From contig JAQGEQ010000240.1 in assembly GCA_034620365.1 (NCBI GenBank), positions 1 to 64,000 on the forward strand: a DNA stretch of 64,000 nt, in the 5' to 3' direction. The stretch comes from Pegea sp. RAD2-039 (Eukaryota; Chordata; Thaliacea; Salpida; Salpidae). Made by a program: the position numbers and the translations under genes. Positions 50,225 through 62,691 of this stretch are shown here, in pieces; the first letter of the stretch is position 1, and the number at the start of each line of letters is the position of its first letter. Below the pieces are notes generated by a model, which saw only the letters and a program-made list of their open reading frames with translations, was not told the origin of the DNA and made no database searches.

Positions 50225-53200
50225 ATGTCTTATGACATAGAGTTTGGTAGATTTATAAATCTACCTCTAAAAAGAACTATTGATATAAATCTTGTAGATC
50301 CAATGAAAACATTTGCTAGTAACAACATGAACAAAGTATGTTTACTTATATTTATTTCATATTTTCTTATTTTGTTGCTATAATTCAAAAAGCTAATAAT
50401 GATTTTGATCAAATTCTTTTCATAATATTTAAAATATTTTATGTGCTTATAGTCTGATGAAGACTTGCTCAAAAGTATTCGTGATTTTGATTTAATGAGA
50501 AAGACTGCATTGGTTAAGACTTTAGATAAACATGAGTCATCTTTACAAGTACTTTATCAGTAAGTTTTTATTTTATTATTATTTGTACTTGAATAATTTG
50601 ACTAAAAAATTCCAAGTGATAAAATGTATCAAAACTTGTATATATTTCAAAACCTGTTATAAAATAGATATTTATTTGATAGATGAGAGCTTTATTATAA
50701 AGAAAACTATTTAACTTGAAATATAAATAGTTTTTAGATGACTAGTTTTATATTTTTATTTTACAGATATTATGATCAATTCAATTCAGTAAACAAAAAA
50801 ATGCCCTTTTGTGAAGCAGTTGGTGTGAATGCTACCTTCACATGGAAAAGCTCTGTAGAAAAATCGAAATCTTTTTTGAGTACAACACCCAAGCTAGGTA
50901 ATTCTTCATATTCTTCAGACTAATTCTCAAATTGAAACATTCTGCCATTTCTAATATGATTGTAAATTCTCAAGTTCAATATCAACTGATTATTTTATTC
51001 AGGAATTGCTAATGGAGACTTTGAAAAGCTCTGTGTTTTATACAACATTGCATCTTTAATGTCTCAAATTGCGAGCAATGCTAATTTAAAAACTGATGAA
51101 GGTTTAAAAACAGCTGCCAAGTATTTTCAAGTAATTATTTTTTATATAACTAATATAAATAAAATCAAACTTAAACAACTCATCCACCAACTTATCGCGT
51201 GATCTTTGGTGTTGTGAAGGAATCTTCGGGTATATTTGAGTACATCAAAGATCGAATCATGTCAGTGGTTGGTGTTCAATCTGTCACCTGTGACTTGAAT
51301 CCTTCTACATTACATTCATTTTCTCTTTTGATGGTGGCTCAATCACAAGAATGCTTCTTCATCAAAGCTGCTGAGAGTAAGAACCAACCAACCAACATCC
51401 CTATCTGATGCTGTTGATCTTGATGGAGTTTTCAATTTAATTTCAGTGAATCAGAAGCCAAAGATCTTGGCTAAAGTAGCTGCACAAGTTGCTGCTTATT
51501 ACAAGGATACTGAAGCTTCAATCAACAGTGGAGAAAGACTCTCAGTATTGAGCCAAATAGCTGAACAATGTGAATTAAAGAAGACATACTACAAAGTATT
51601 TACCTCGTGTACCTTTTTGATAGACAGTAAAAAAAAACTAATATTCAAAATCATCTAAGTTCAGATTTTGTTAATTTTTTACTTCAATATTTGTTGAAGT
51701 TGCTTTTAGTGTTTTTCAAAATCCACTTCATCTAGTTGATCTACCAATCCTACAGATTAAACGAAATTTCAAAACTAAGTTTAGCTACCCTAATAAGATT
51801 TGTCGAAAAAGTTGTTTTTAACTTAAAATTAAGAAATGGAAAATATAAATTGTTTGCTGAAAGTTGAAAATGTTATTTGATTTTTATTTGATTGAATTTT
51901 ATATAATCAAAACACTTTTAGTGAATTGTTGATGATTAACTAGAAGCAAGTAGATATAAGAATATTGTTTTTATTAAAAAATTCATTTTACATTTGTTTA
52001 ATCTCATCAACTTATTAGAAAGTTCTTTTATAAATTTCATTCAGTAGTTGGTTTCACCCGATGTTGTCATCAATACTTCTTCATCGCAAGTATTAGTCAT
52101 CAAATTAACTTTCAAATTTTTACTAAGAAATAAATTCTCTTTTTTCAAACCATTAAAAAGTTGTATTTTAACTTTGGTCTATTTAAGTTTTAAAAAACAA
52201 TTTGCTTGTCGGTCTGTGATATAAACTAAGAAAAGCTTTTTTTGTTTGATGTGAAGCTTCTCAACGAATCTAATAACACTATTGAAAGCAACTACTTAGT
52301 AGAAGATTTTCTTTGGAGATTTCAAAGCAGTTTCAATTTACTTAACGACTAATTATTAAATAAATAAATGTTTTTGTATCAAATTGGGTTATGGTGTAGC
52401 TGTTTGAAGATAACTTTTTTCATAAAACTAACTTTCTTTTGTTATAGTGTCAAGCAGAGTACCATGAGTCAAAAGCTTTGGTTGAAAATGGCACATATGG
52501 AGAAGCTGTTGCTCGTCTTAAGGTTTTAATAGCTACTTATCGAAATTTTAAGTTAATTTCTGAAAACTACAGAAAATTGAGTCTGTGATGAAACTTTTGT
52601 TAAAAAATCAAAGTGCTTCAGTGATTGGAAACGATTTAAAGCAATTTAATACCGTATATAATACAGATAAGAAGGTAGAAACAGCAAACACTTCCACTTA
52701 TTTCTATTTTAATTGATGTTTTAACTCAACAGCAAATTGAAAAGGACAACAGTTTCATTTATTTAGAAATTGTTCCTAAAGTTGAGAATCTAGCTTCTAT
52801 AAATGGAGCTGTTATTGCAAAACCGAAAGCGTTCAATGAACAAGAAAGACTTTCTCCTAAGTTTCATGGTTAGTTATTTACTGGAAGCTTTTTGTTGTTC
52901 AAGGATTAGCTGTTTGCTTGTAGATCTGTTCACGTCTTTGATGCCTCTGCCTGTTCACACTGCTCTACAATCATTTGATGGCAAACGCAAAGATTTAGTA
53001 GAACGACAAATCGAGCGTCTTCGAGAAAAAAGCAATTTGTTGAATGGGTAAGTTAATCCGGTTTCTATTTACAAGCAAGTGAGTTTTTGAAGATAGTCTT
53101 GTTGTTTCCTCTGCTTGTTTCTCAATCAATCAAACTCACAAATATTCGCGCACATCTTTATCAACTCCATGATGGTTTTCATAATGATGGGTCTTCGAGG

Positions 53201-55649
53201 TATTTCCAACCATTTCCACCCCGAAAGTTGTCAAGTTTCATACGAGTCAGACAAGGATAGATAAGCACATCTGTGGACCAACCTTTCTACGTCTTTTATC
53301 GCTTACATTTGGAAATTGAAATAATTTTTTCAATAAAAACTTATTTGCTTTTCTGCAAATAAGTTTCGAAAAATGTGGTTTGCATATTTAAATTAATTCA
53401 GGTTCTTGGATGTTTAGTAAGACTTCTTCAGATGCCTCCTCATATTTCATCTAAACTCTTTTAAAAAAGTCATTTTTCTGCTTGTTTCTAAAAGACGTAA
53501 ACTGCTGCCGCGCGCGAGTTCGTGTCACGTGATTAGATTTTCAATTGGTCTGTTGTCACAGGGTGATGTCTTCACTCAATCTTCCCGCGTCGTTAGAAGA
53601 TGTCAACTCGAATACTGGCAGTCTACCAGCTTCAATTATTGAAAAATCCCAAATAGTTTGTAGTAAAGGTGGTGTTGGTCACATTGACCACTTGCTGAAA
53701 GAACTGCCTGAATCACTCGAGCGGAACCAAGAAATACTTCTCGAGGTGAGGCGTGCATTGAAGCGTGACATCACCATGCTTAAGTGACGTCATTATAGAG
53801 CTTACGAATGCTTGACGATGAGCAACGATCTGATGGTGAATTGCGAAACAAATTCGGCGATAAATGGAAACGAAAACCATCTTCTGAGCTTACTGTGCCT
53901 CTACGCAAAGGTGATGACGTCATCAGTTATGACATCATCAACAATAGCAATTAATTTGAACGCAGATGCTGCCAAGTATCAAGCAATCGTGGAGAACGCG
54001 AAGAAAGCTGATGGTATTGTACGCGAAAAGTATATGACACACCGAGAGGGGATTGAACTGCTTGGACTTACTGAAGCTGAGTTGAAACAGAAAGTACCTT
54101 CTGCCAGCTCACTTGCCAACTTGAAAGATAATTCAGTTAGTAGTCACGTGACGATTGAAGTTGTTCTATCTAGCGCCATCATGTGACAGGTGGTAGTGGA
54201 GTTGAAGATGTTGTGTGAGAAAGTGGAAAGTATGAAAGCTGTTCGTGAAGTGATCGAAAATGAACTGAAAGTTACTTCTTTTGATATGACTGAAAAATTC
54301 CTTCAGGTTCCTCTCATCTTCATCAAATTTTTTCATTTCAATCACACTCTTACTTCAGGCACTTGCTGATGACGGTACTATTGATGAAGAAAGTATGACG
54401 CCGCGCGAACTTGACGTCATCTATCAGCCCATGATTGCACAAGTTGATGAAACGATCGGTGAACAAGAATCGCTTCTCGCCAACATTCAAGTACATCTTT
54501 CAGCCTCTTCCCAACATCCTCTTCATCTCCTCTTTCTTGTAGAGAGCTAGTGAACAATTCTCGGTTCTCAAACAGCAAAGTTCTGGAATGAATCGAAGAG
54601 AAGAAGTGTTAAAGAAGATGGCTGCTGCCTTCGATGGTTTTGAGGAGCTTGTGCGGTTACTCGAAGTTCGTTTTCCCGTCAAACCTAATTTCATTCTGAT
54701 TGTAAATTTGTAATTAGGAGGGCAGCAAGTTCTATCAAGATCTTACTGAGTTGTTGCTGAAGCTTCAGAGCAAATGTAGCGATCTGGTGTTTGCTCGTAA
54801 AACAGAGAAGGATGATTTAATGGGGTTTGTCTTCTTCTCTTCATCTCGATCATCTTTCATCACTCCCACATCACAGGGATCTGCAACAAGGAATCGTTGG
54901 AACTTCCGAATCAATTGATCCTCAAGTTCCATCTTATCATGAAGAAGCTCGTAACCAACCTCCTGCTCGTCCTCCTCCTCCGGTGATCTCTCCAACTGCT
55001 CCTCCAGCTGCTCCTCCAGCAGCTCCGACTCCTGCTCCAAGGTTTGATCTTTTACTTCAACTATTAGTTGCATGGTTTGGTTTTTTAATTTGGTTTTTGG
55101 TTTGATTTATGGAAATAGGCGACAACCAGCAGGATACAACAACCAGCAACATCAACCATACCAACCATCAGTCTATCAGTAAGCTGATCACATCCCTTGC
55201 ATCCCATTTCATCATCTTTCATCATTTCTTCTCATCAATTTGTTCTTTCATTTTTATGATCTCTATTTTTCACAGATCTTCTCACAGACCACCAGTTCCT
55301 GATCAACCTCAAGGACCTCCAACTTCTCAACCCTCTGGGTCAGTTCATAGAACAAATTTCAATCGAATTTCATTTTATTCTACTTTACAGATATCCAGCA
55401 GGCGCCCCACCGTACACCAGTTACAGTCAATACCCCCCATATGCTTACCCGACCCAACCATATCAACAACCAGCACAGTACCCCGGTTACCCCCAGCAAC
55501 CGTATTACCCTGGATATCCTTCAGGTCCTTCATATCCGACCCAGTCTGGTGCCCCATACCCCCAACAAGGTCAAGGTTTCCCTCAACCTCAACCTTATCC
55601 TAACCAACCACCTCAGCAAGGAGGTCAACCCCCATATCCGGGCTATTAA
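50225..55649 (+). CDS. PDCD6IP: ALIX / programmed cell death 6-interacting protein
   Basis: ESCRT-associated Bro1 protein in endosomal sorting, cytokinesis and membrane repair. There are 21 in-phase exons: 50225-50335, 50453-50559, 50767-50897, 51003-51130, 51220-51376, 51447-51595, 52448-52522, 52573-52674, 52733-52868, 52924-53047, 53562-53745, 53799-53910, 53966-54135, 54190-54306, 54359-54490, 54543-54665, 54718-54824, 54877-55041, 55119-55178, 55276-55338, 55391-55649. They give 903 residues (human 868). The Bro1 domain spans about 1-365 (RYYDQ-like LYQYYDQF, LLMVAQSQECFF). The coiled V domain is about 405-735 (SLNLPASLEDV, HLLKELPESLERN, KCSDLVFARKTEKD). The Pro-rich tail has QPPARPPPP, then PTAP near residue 760 (a TSG101 UEV-binding motif; human has PSAP). 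It ends in many YP/QQP repeats as in the self-associating ALIX tail. Three TGACGTCA palindromes occur at 53.8-54.4 kb. Confidence 0.97.
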
Positions 55650-56934
55650 TCACATCCACTTTTCAGTAATTCTTTTTGTTGATAAAATCTTTTGGAATAA
55701 TGTTCTTCTGCTTGTTTGTTTCCTTTTTTTATTTCTTGTTGAAGTTTAGTTGCAACTTGCTTGGCCGACTCTCTGATACAAGTGATGAAGATTGCGTCTT
55801 GACAACATAATCTTTTTCTTTTTTGTGTATTCGTCGAAAAAGCTTTAATTCCTTGTAAAATATTTTGTGTCGCGAGAAGAATAAAGATAGTTTCAGTCCA
55901 TGCTACCACCAAACTCTTTTCTCATATATCCGGAACATTCTGAAGTGATGATGTTGAATTGAATAAAATCTTTTGATCTTTTTCGAGCAATTTTTATTTT
56001 AATGATAAAGATTAACGCTTCTCAACTTTCTCAAGTAAAAGAGCTAAATTGGAAATCTCAAAATTTTGAAGTTACAAAAGTACAGTCAAGTTATCAGAAG
56101 CAAAATACTGGCGTAGATTTGATGGAGGATTTTGATATAAATTCAATCTGATGTGATAATTAGCAACCGATTGCAATTTGATGCAATTACGCAAGATGTA
56201 GTTCGAAAAAAATTTCATTCAGTTGGTTTTTTTGCGAATATTTTGTTGATAAGTGAATGAGACGCGTGTGTTTAATCAAATGCTCAACTAATCTTCAGAA
56301 CATTTGCTGAGAATGGAATATTTCCCTTTAATGAAGTCTACTCCAAAACCCAACAGATCTTGAAGTTTTTCACTCTTCAAGGAGCTGTTGTTGTCTCAAC
56401 TATTATTTGATGGAGTTTCAAAATGCTTTTTATTGTTATCAGCAAACTGTTTTTGGTGAAGGCAGATACTAGTGTTATCACTCATGTTACTTTGTAAAAA
56501 GTGATTTTAAAGATAAAATGAAACTGTGAATACCAAATCAGTAATTCAATCTTTGAAGTGAGCTGAAGATGTCTTTCATTTCTTCCCCAAATATTTTCAA
56601 TTCTAGATAAGATCATAAAATCTTTTGAAACATTTGCTACTGCTTATGTATCGTATTGATATTAAATCAACAAATTACTTTAAATAATCTGATTCAACAA
56701 ATAATGATTTAGTGTCTTTGCTTTAATCTGATTATATATTGCTAGTTCTCAACAGCCACAAAATCAAGACATACAATAGCAACTCTGAAGATTAAATCTA
56801 AAGATTGTTTTTATGAACACGATTACTCTTTACTTAAAAGAAATACTTCCTGAAAATTCTTAACAGAAAACTACTTGATAAAATTCGATCTTTTTCAACT
56901 ACTATAGTTGTACAATTTCACCTTAACTTGAACA

Positions 56935-57080
56935 TCTAGTTGTTGCCCATGCAGCAGGAATTCACTCTCTACGCCAGCAAGGTTATGTAGACAGACTGAT
57001 ACAGTTAGGCCCAGCTGGAGTCGCAAAAGCTGCCAAAAGGGTACTGAGTACAGTAATGAACTGTCTGGGAGATTTAGTAG
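56935..57080 (+). repeat. Second copy of the SINE-like repeat body
   Basis: GACTGATACAGTTAG...CAGCTGGAGTCGCA...GAGTACAGTAATGAACTG aligns by eye with the reverse complement of 45900-46000 (GACTGACGCAGCTG...CAGCTGACATCGCA...AAGTACAGTGATGAACTG). The tRNA-like head is not evident here. The local protein-like frame (GIHSLRQQGYVDRL) is therefore probably repeat DNA, not a gene. Confidence 0.6.
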
Positions 57081-57429
57081 ATATTTAGCGTTTAATTGAA
57101 TAAAAAGCTTTCTTTTTAGGATATTTCATTTTACCAAATTTAAATTGATGTATTGAAACTTATATAAAAACTTATGAGCTATTGTGAGTTAGAAAAAAAA
57201 AGAATTTATATATAAAAAAAGTTAGAAAACTCATCTGCTTCTTACCATTAAAATTGTGAGGACACCATTTTTTATAAACAGTGAAATTTTTAATTTATTT
57301 TAAAGTCAATTCTCGGTTAGCATACGTTTTTAAAATTATATATTTTTTAAATAATCATAATTTCTTTTAAATCATCATCCTTTTAACTATATACTATCAA
57401 AAATTCATCCATCAAAAACGGAGTAAAAT

Positions 57430-57740
57430 AAGGATGTGTCCTTACTCTAACGCTCTTTGAGATTTTCTTCTCAATGATATTAAAACAAGCGTTCCATGCG
57501 TCTTTTGAAGAAGTCTACCTTCATTCAAGATCTGATGGAAGTCTTTTAGATGCATCATTATTAAGAGTAAAGTAAAAAACCCATCCGTGACCTGTATTTT
57601 GCTGATGATGCAGCAATTGTTGCAGATTAAGCAAAAGATCTACGGATGCTTATGGATCGATTTCCATCAATCTGTACAAGCTTTGGAATGAAAATCAGTG
57701 TACAAAAGACAGAAGTTCTCACAACCAGCATGGCCGTTAT
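57430..57740 (+). mobile_element. Dead LINE, reverse transcriptase palm fragment
   Basis: Encodes GCVLTLTLFEIFFSMILKQ and YLHSRSDGSLLDAS. After a frameshift it reads YFADDAAIVAD, a version of the FADD catalytic motif, then a stop and LMDRF...FGMKISVQKTEVL. This order is diagnostic of a non-LTR retrotransposon reverse transcriptase. Several stops and a frameshift show it is inactive. Confidence 0.85.
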
Positions 57741-58822
57741 CAACCGAAGCAGACTATTATTATTAACTAGATAGTTCTTTTGTGTCGGTGTTGCTTAGAA
57801 TCTACTTTTCTCTCTTTTCCGCATACTATAGTCGAAAGATAATGTTGAAACGCTTTCAAATTCTTCGAATTTAATCACTTGATTAAACATCAAGTACAAC
57901 TTAAATTTTAGATCATAACCATAATGTATAAATTTCAGTTTTAATTTCAATCTACAAATTGTGAGTAATAAGTAGCAGAATACAGTTGTAAAAGTTTAAA
58001 CGGCTATAATTTGAACTGAAAATACAATCAATATACATAACATTTGTAAATTTTACTTTTATATATATCTATATAAAAAAATAAATACGTTTTTGGTGCT
58101 TTAATTATGAAAAAATACTTCTCCGAAACGTTCTAGAAAAATTAATTAGCATGAAAAATATTTTCGTTAGCATCTTAGGGGATTTCCAGGTTTTTCTTTG
58201 TATCTTTATTCGAGCCGTAGTGACTAATATAATAACAACAAGTTAAAATAATTAACAAGCCATTTAAGTAATTTCTATATTACTATTAATTTTATATTAA
58301 TTTATTTATATCTAATTATTTACATTTATTTTATATCTACTATTTATTTAATATTAAAAGTTTTTAATATTTAATTAGATTATCAACTTTTATATTAATT
58401 TCTTAATAACTATTGATTCAGAATAAGATTTTAAATTAAAAGTATAAATATATGTTTCAAAAATATATTGAAAAATTTTTCTGTAAGTTAGCTCTGCTAT
58501 AAAAAATCTCCAAAAGGTTAATAGATAGTATTTACTAAAAATGTATTTCTAGGGGTTTATCTTTGCAATTAAGTTCTGTAATTTTTTAATTACAAAAATA
58601 CTTATTTATTTTGAGCTAATTTTTTTGCTAAAATTTAAAATTTTTTAAATAGCAACAAACTGTAAACATTTTTTAAATGAGATAAGTATGTTTGTAATTA
58701 TTATCAAAATGTTAGATATTAAAGTAGTTGAAAAAATAACTTCAAATTGTTTCAAGGATTTTATGTTTTAGAAACATAAGGTATAATATTTGATATTGTT
58801 GTTGTGAGTAAAAATACAACAA

Positions 58823-60283
58823 ATGAGCAAAGAGCTTAAAGCCTCATCTTATTCAGGCTTACATCAAACAAATTTTGATCCTAATAACCCTCTCAAGTTT
58901 AATCTTTTGAATGAAACATCTGAAGTTGATAAGACAGTGGCTTCAGTGTTTCAAAGTTTTAAATATAAATGTATTTCTACTTGGAAAGATCTGACATATT
59001 CACAAGATCAAGGTTTGTTTCATTTTGAATTTTATTGTAGAGAAAATAATTGACTGAAACAATTTCTTTGATTTACAGATGCTCATATTCCAACTATAGT
59101 TTTAGATGAAAGAAAACAAGAAGAAGCTTTATGTAATCTTCCATTTTATTGCAAAATCATCATCTTATCAAAACTAGAAACTATAGATATCTGTAAGCTA
59201 TCAACAACTTCCAAATACTGGAATGATATTTGTAGTGACAAGTTTTTATGGAGGGAGTTATTATTTCGTGACTCTATCATTTGGAAGAGTATTTGCTCAA
59301 AAAGTTACCCTTTGATGAGTGATAAAGAGATACTGAAGCTACTTAAATGTGCTACAAATGATCAAGCAAGTATTTGTCTCATGAGTTATTATGATCGCAT
59401 ATGTACAAGAGGAGCCATCGACTATAAAAGTGTTTATATGAAATCTGCTTGTCAACGGTTTGCAAATAGGAAGTTTATAGGAATACGAAAATTGGATGTA
59501 GATTGTGATGAAGAGCTGCAGTTTCATTCTAAACATGCCTTCCCTCGTTTTATTCGCAATATTTTGATTAGTATCAGATCTGAAAATACTCAAGTGGTGA
59601 TGTTGGGACCAGGAATGGAATCCAACAACACGAGTAAGATATTCAAATGCTTGATGTGGGCCAGACCAGATTTGTTTGAAATTAAGCGATTATTGCCTGG
59701 TGGTCATGATGGTGTTGGATCTGGAGTTGAATTGGAGTTTAAAGGAGCCACAAGATTTAATCTAGTTGCTCTGTATTCAAATAATCGAAGAGAACGGGGT
59801 GATGTAACTGGTTTGCAGCGACTTTTGAACAGCAGAATGCTAGATGTTTCTCATAAAGATATTTGTGAAAGTAAAAGTGACAAATTTGCAAACATACAAC
59901 ATCAATTTACTCTAAGTGCTTCAGTTCTCAATTTTCTAAAGTTAAATCACAACAACAGACAACTAATATATGTAGTTGATGCAACTAAGGGCCAATCCAT
60001 TATCGACATCTCATATAATCGCTTGGAGCTACAAACTTTGTTAGATGGAATCAGGCAATGTGAATCTGAAAGTAGAACAAGTTCAAAGAAATCTGTTAAA
60101 AGTTCTCTTTTGGTAATTTGTTGTTGTGCTACTATGTTTGATGAACGATTTTCATGTGTTGAAATTGCTGCCTACTTAGATTTGGCATCAATAACAGACA
60201 GACATTGGTTTGTTCAACAAGTAAATGTATTAGATTTGGATGGACTTGAAGATGGACTCACTTGGTTGTTTAAGCAATCATAA
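58823..60283 (+). CDS. FBXO4: F-box only protein 4
   Basis: Substrate receptor of an SCF ubiquitin ligase. In mammals it targets TRF1/Pin2 and has been tied to cyclin D1. Two exons, 58823-59012 and 59079-60283, give 464 residues (human 387). The F-box is near 84-130 (LPFYCKIIILSKLETID...KYWNDICSDKFLWRELLFRD). The C-terminal atypical small-GTPase-like domain is recognised from VVMLGPGMESNNTS, HDGVGSGVELEF, FNLVALYSNNRRER, and the closing RHWFVQQVNVLDLDGLEDGL. The P-loop-like GPGMESNNTS lacks a GxxxxGK(S/T) motif, as in human FBXO4, so GTP binding is not expected. The extra length lies in the N-terminus and an insert after the F-box. The single intron is 66 nt. Confidence 0.93.
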
Positions 60284-60809
60284 AACCAGCTACTAACGTT
60301 CGTGATATTTTTAATTGATTATTTTGTTTAGCAAAGTAGTTTGTTAAATCGGTTTTAATAACTTTAAAAAATTTCTTTCTACCTAATTGTCAGTTAATTT
60401 ATTCTTTTATCAACAATTTTGCTTTTGTGCTTCTTTAATTATATTTTCTTATTACTGTTTTAAATCTTGTCGAACAGAAGATTTTTGAAAAATGTTCTTC
60501 ATCGTTAAATTTCATTTGATACAAAAACTATTTAAGTTTTTTACTGATTTATATATGCATTTACTGATTTCTTTTATTTTTCTATTTATTTATTAATCTT
60601 TTATACTTTCAAATTATAAGCTATATCTATTTTTAAAACTTTTGATATGATTTTTTCTAATCATCACTTGCACAGCTTAACTAAATATTTTTTATTATAT
60701 TTTTGACTTAGAGATAGCCAATTAATTTGTTTACAATCGAATATATACAAGTTATCTTAAAGTGTTATTTAAAAACATGTAAAGTATTATATCATAGAAA
60801 CAAGTGATT
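60284..60809. other. FBXO4 3' flank
   Basis: AT-rich. No gene or clear AATAAA close to the FBXO4 stop. A TATATA string at 60742-60747 lies upstream of the candidate peptide gene. Confidence 0.4.
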
Positions 60810-61032
60810 ATGTTCTTATTGTTTGTTGGTAAGTTGTTTAATAAAAATCTTTGAAGCAAAAACTGAAGTTATTTTTTGTCAATTATTTTCATTGCAAAAT
60901 AAAAATCTCAATTTGAAACTTCAATTACTGCAACCTGTGCTGAACTATTCATTTCACGAATATGGTTTGGTCGAAAGAGTCAGACTAAAAAGTCATTCAA
61001 TGATTGATTGGTATAAAAAAGCTTTTGTTTAA
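60810..61032 (+). CDS. Candidate 60-residue secreted peptide
   Basis: Exon 60810-60828 (MFLLFV plus one base) ends at a strong donor GTAAGT. A 40-nt intron ends in CTGAAG at 60868, and exon 60869-61032 continues in phase to a stop. The product begins MFLLFVVIFCQLFS, a compact signal-peptide-like stretch. The remainder, ending SMIDWYKKAFV, is basic and has no cysteine. AATAAA begins only 4 nt after the stop codon and a TATATA lies 63 nt before the start, so the unit looks like a tiny complete gene. The acceptor is weak (no pyrimidine tract), though other introns here also use AAG. No homologue recognised. Confidence 0.35.
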
Positions 61033-62691
61033 ATTGAATAAAAGTTTGGATGAGATAGTTTAATTATTTAATAAGCTGCTATGATTGTATCTCAGATGTA
61101 ACAGAATTTAATTATTAATTTAAAGGTTTAGTATGAGTTAGCGATAGCTGGGCAAAATAAAAAACAAAAACTCTAAGTAAAGAAAAAGTGATTTTAGTGT
61201 TTAGCCAAAGTTTGATTTAAAAATTCAAACTAATGATGTTTTACTTATAAAGAAAAATATTTTAGCTATATAAATAAATATTTCACTGTTAAGCGATAAA
61301 ATAAATTAAACTTAGATTTGAGATTAATTAAATAAGCTTTCCAAATGGCGAATTAATTTTAGAAAATTAAAAACAAATAAAAACATCAGTAATTTTGAAC
61401 GCAATACGAATAAACATTTGTTTGCTTTATTTCATTATTACGATTTTCAATGATATAATCCAGTTTCTTAAAAATCAAAACCAATTAGTATTAACTAACT
61501 ATAATTGATAATAATAATATCAACGAATATTGAAGTTGCTTGATAGGGTATTTCTAAAGTTACAATTTGAAGCTATAGCCTTCTGTTAATAAGTTATCCT
61601 GGTTGCAAATGTAAAAGGCTTGATACATCATCAGTAGGTTAGATTTTTCTTAACTGGTTTAATAAAATATCAAACACAACAGCACCAATTTGAAGCGCAT
61701 TTCCGTTTTAAAGCTGACAGCCTTTATTACCCTTTTTTATTGTTTCGAAATATCTTTATAAAAGTATTGAACGTCATTATCAAAAGTAATAAGTTGTCGA
61801 ATGTTATAGGAAAACTTTTTATTTGCTTCATTTTTGTGGTTGAATTTTTCTAAGGAAGTTTAAACGTGATATTTAGTACTTTATGTGTTTTCAGTTTTAA
61901 GCTTAACTGAAATTTGAGTTTTTGTTCGTGATCAAAGGTTTTTGTTTTGAAGTTTTTGTCTTCATTTTTTTATTAAATTTTAATTGTAGGCTAAAGGCTT
62001 GAGCCAGCTTGACTTTGTATTTATAATGTAAGTTTAAAAAATACAACTATTTAAGAAGAATAGAAGAGAGTATACTTATAAAAAGTTAGAGCGATATTAT
62101 ATAGCCTGCTTGCTTCATGAGTTTTAGTTTCTTTTACCAAGAGTTTCAAAATCATCGTATGCTGAAGATAAGTTGTGAAGTTATTTGAATGTTGTTTTAT
62201 CACATTTTAGACAAACAAACAACCTTTCTTATTTGACAGTCCGTGGGCTTGAATCGGAAGTACTTTGATTTTATCTACAGAACATTTAATAAGTTGAATA
62301 AATGTTTAAGAATTTAGGCAAAAATAGTTTAATTTAAAAGCAAGTTTATTTGTTTCCATAAAATTTATCTTAATTTTTAAGTTTATCAAAATTCAAATTT
62401 ATTTATTTTTTAAAACATCTATGTTAAGAAATTGTTTAGTATGTTTTCAAATTGAAGTTTTGATGATCGATTATTAGAGAAAGGTCAACATTTGCGCGTT
62501 TAAAAGGTCAATTTGAGAAATTACTTACAATTTCAAGCTTGAATTTAATTAATTTTCATCTTTGGTTTAAATAAATTAAAGTTAATATTAGAATATTTGC
62601 TTTAATCTAATATAGATTTATTTATTTTTCTTTGACCAGAAGTTAAAGAAGATTTTATCAAAGATTCTGAAAGTCTTTATTAAGTAAAAAT
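61033..62691. other. Intergenic, upstream of the C2-protein gene
   Basis: AT-rich with no gene seen. A strong pyrimidine-rich acceptor-like sequence (TTATTTTTCTTTGACCAG) ends at 62639, 52 nt before the downstream start codon. Confidence 0.5.

Larger units (their letters stand above)
55650..58822. other. ALIX 3' flank and repeat-bearing intergenic DNA
   Basis: AATAAA strings near 55879 and 55962 are candidate ALIX poly(A) signals. Beyond lie a SINE-like copy (56935-57080), a dead LINE fragment (57430-57740) and AT-rich DNA to 58770. A TTTTAG acceptor-like site ends at 58771, 51 nt before the FBXO4 start. Confidence 0.55.

Noticed and set aside
55646-55912. 88-codon minus-strand open frame overlapping the ALIX 3' UTR, with a hydrophobic start and a Lys/Gln-rich end
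   Set aside because: No family recognised, no splice or poly(A) support on that strand, and it lies entirely opposite the ALIX 3' UTR and stop. Most likely chance.
56935-57080. Protein-like frame (GIHSLRQQGYVDRL) suggesting an exon
   Set aside because: The same DNA recurs in reverse orientation at 45.9-46.0 kb, so it is better explained as a dispersed repeat.
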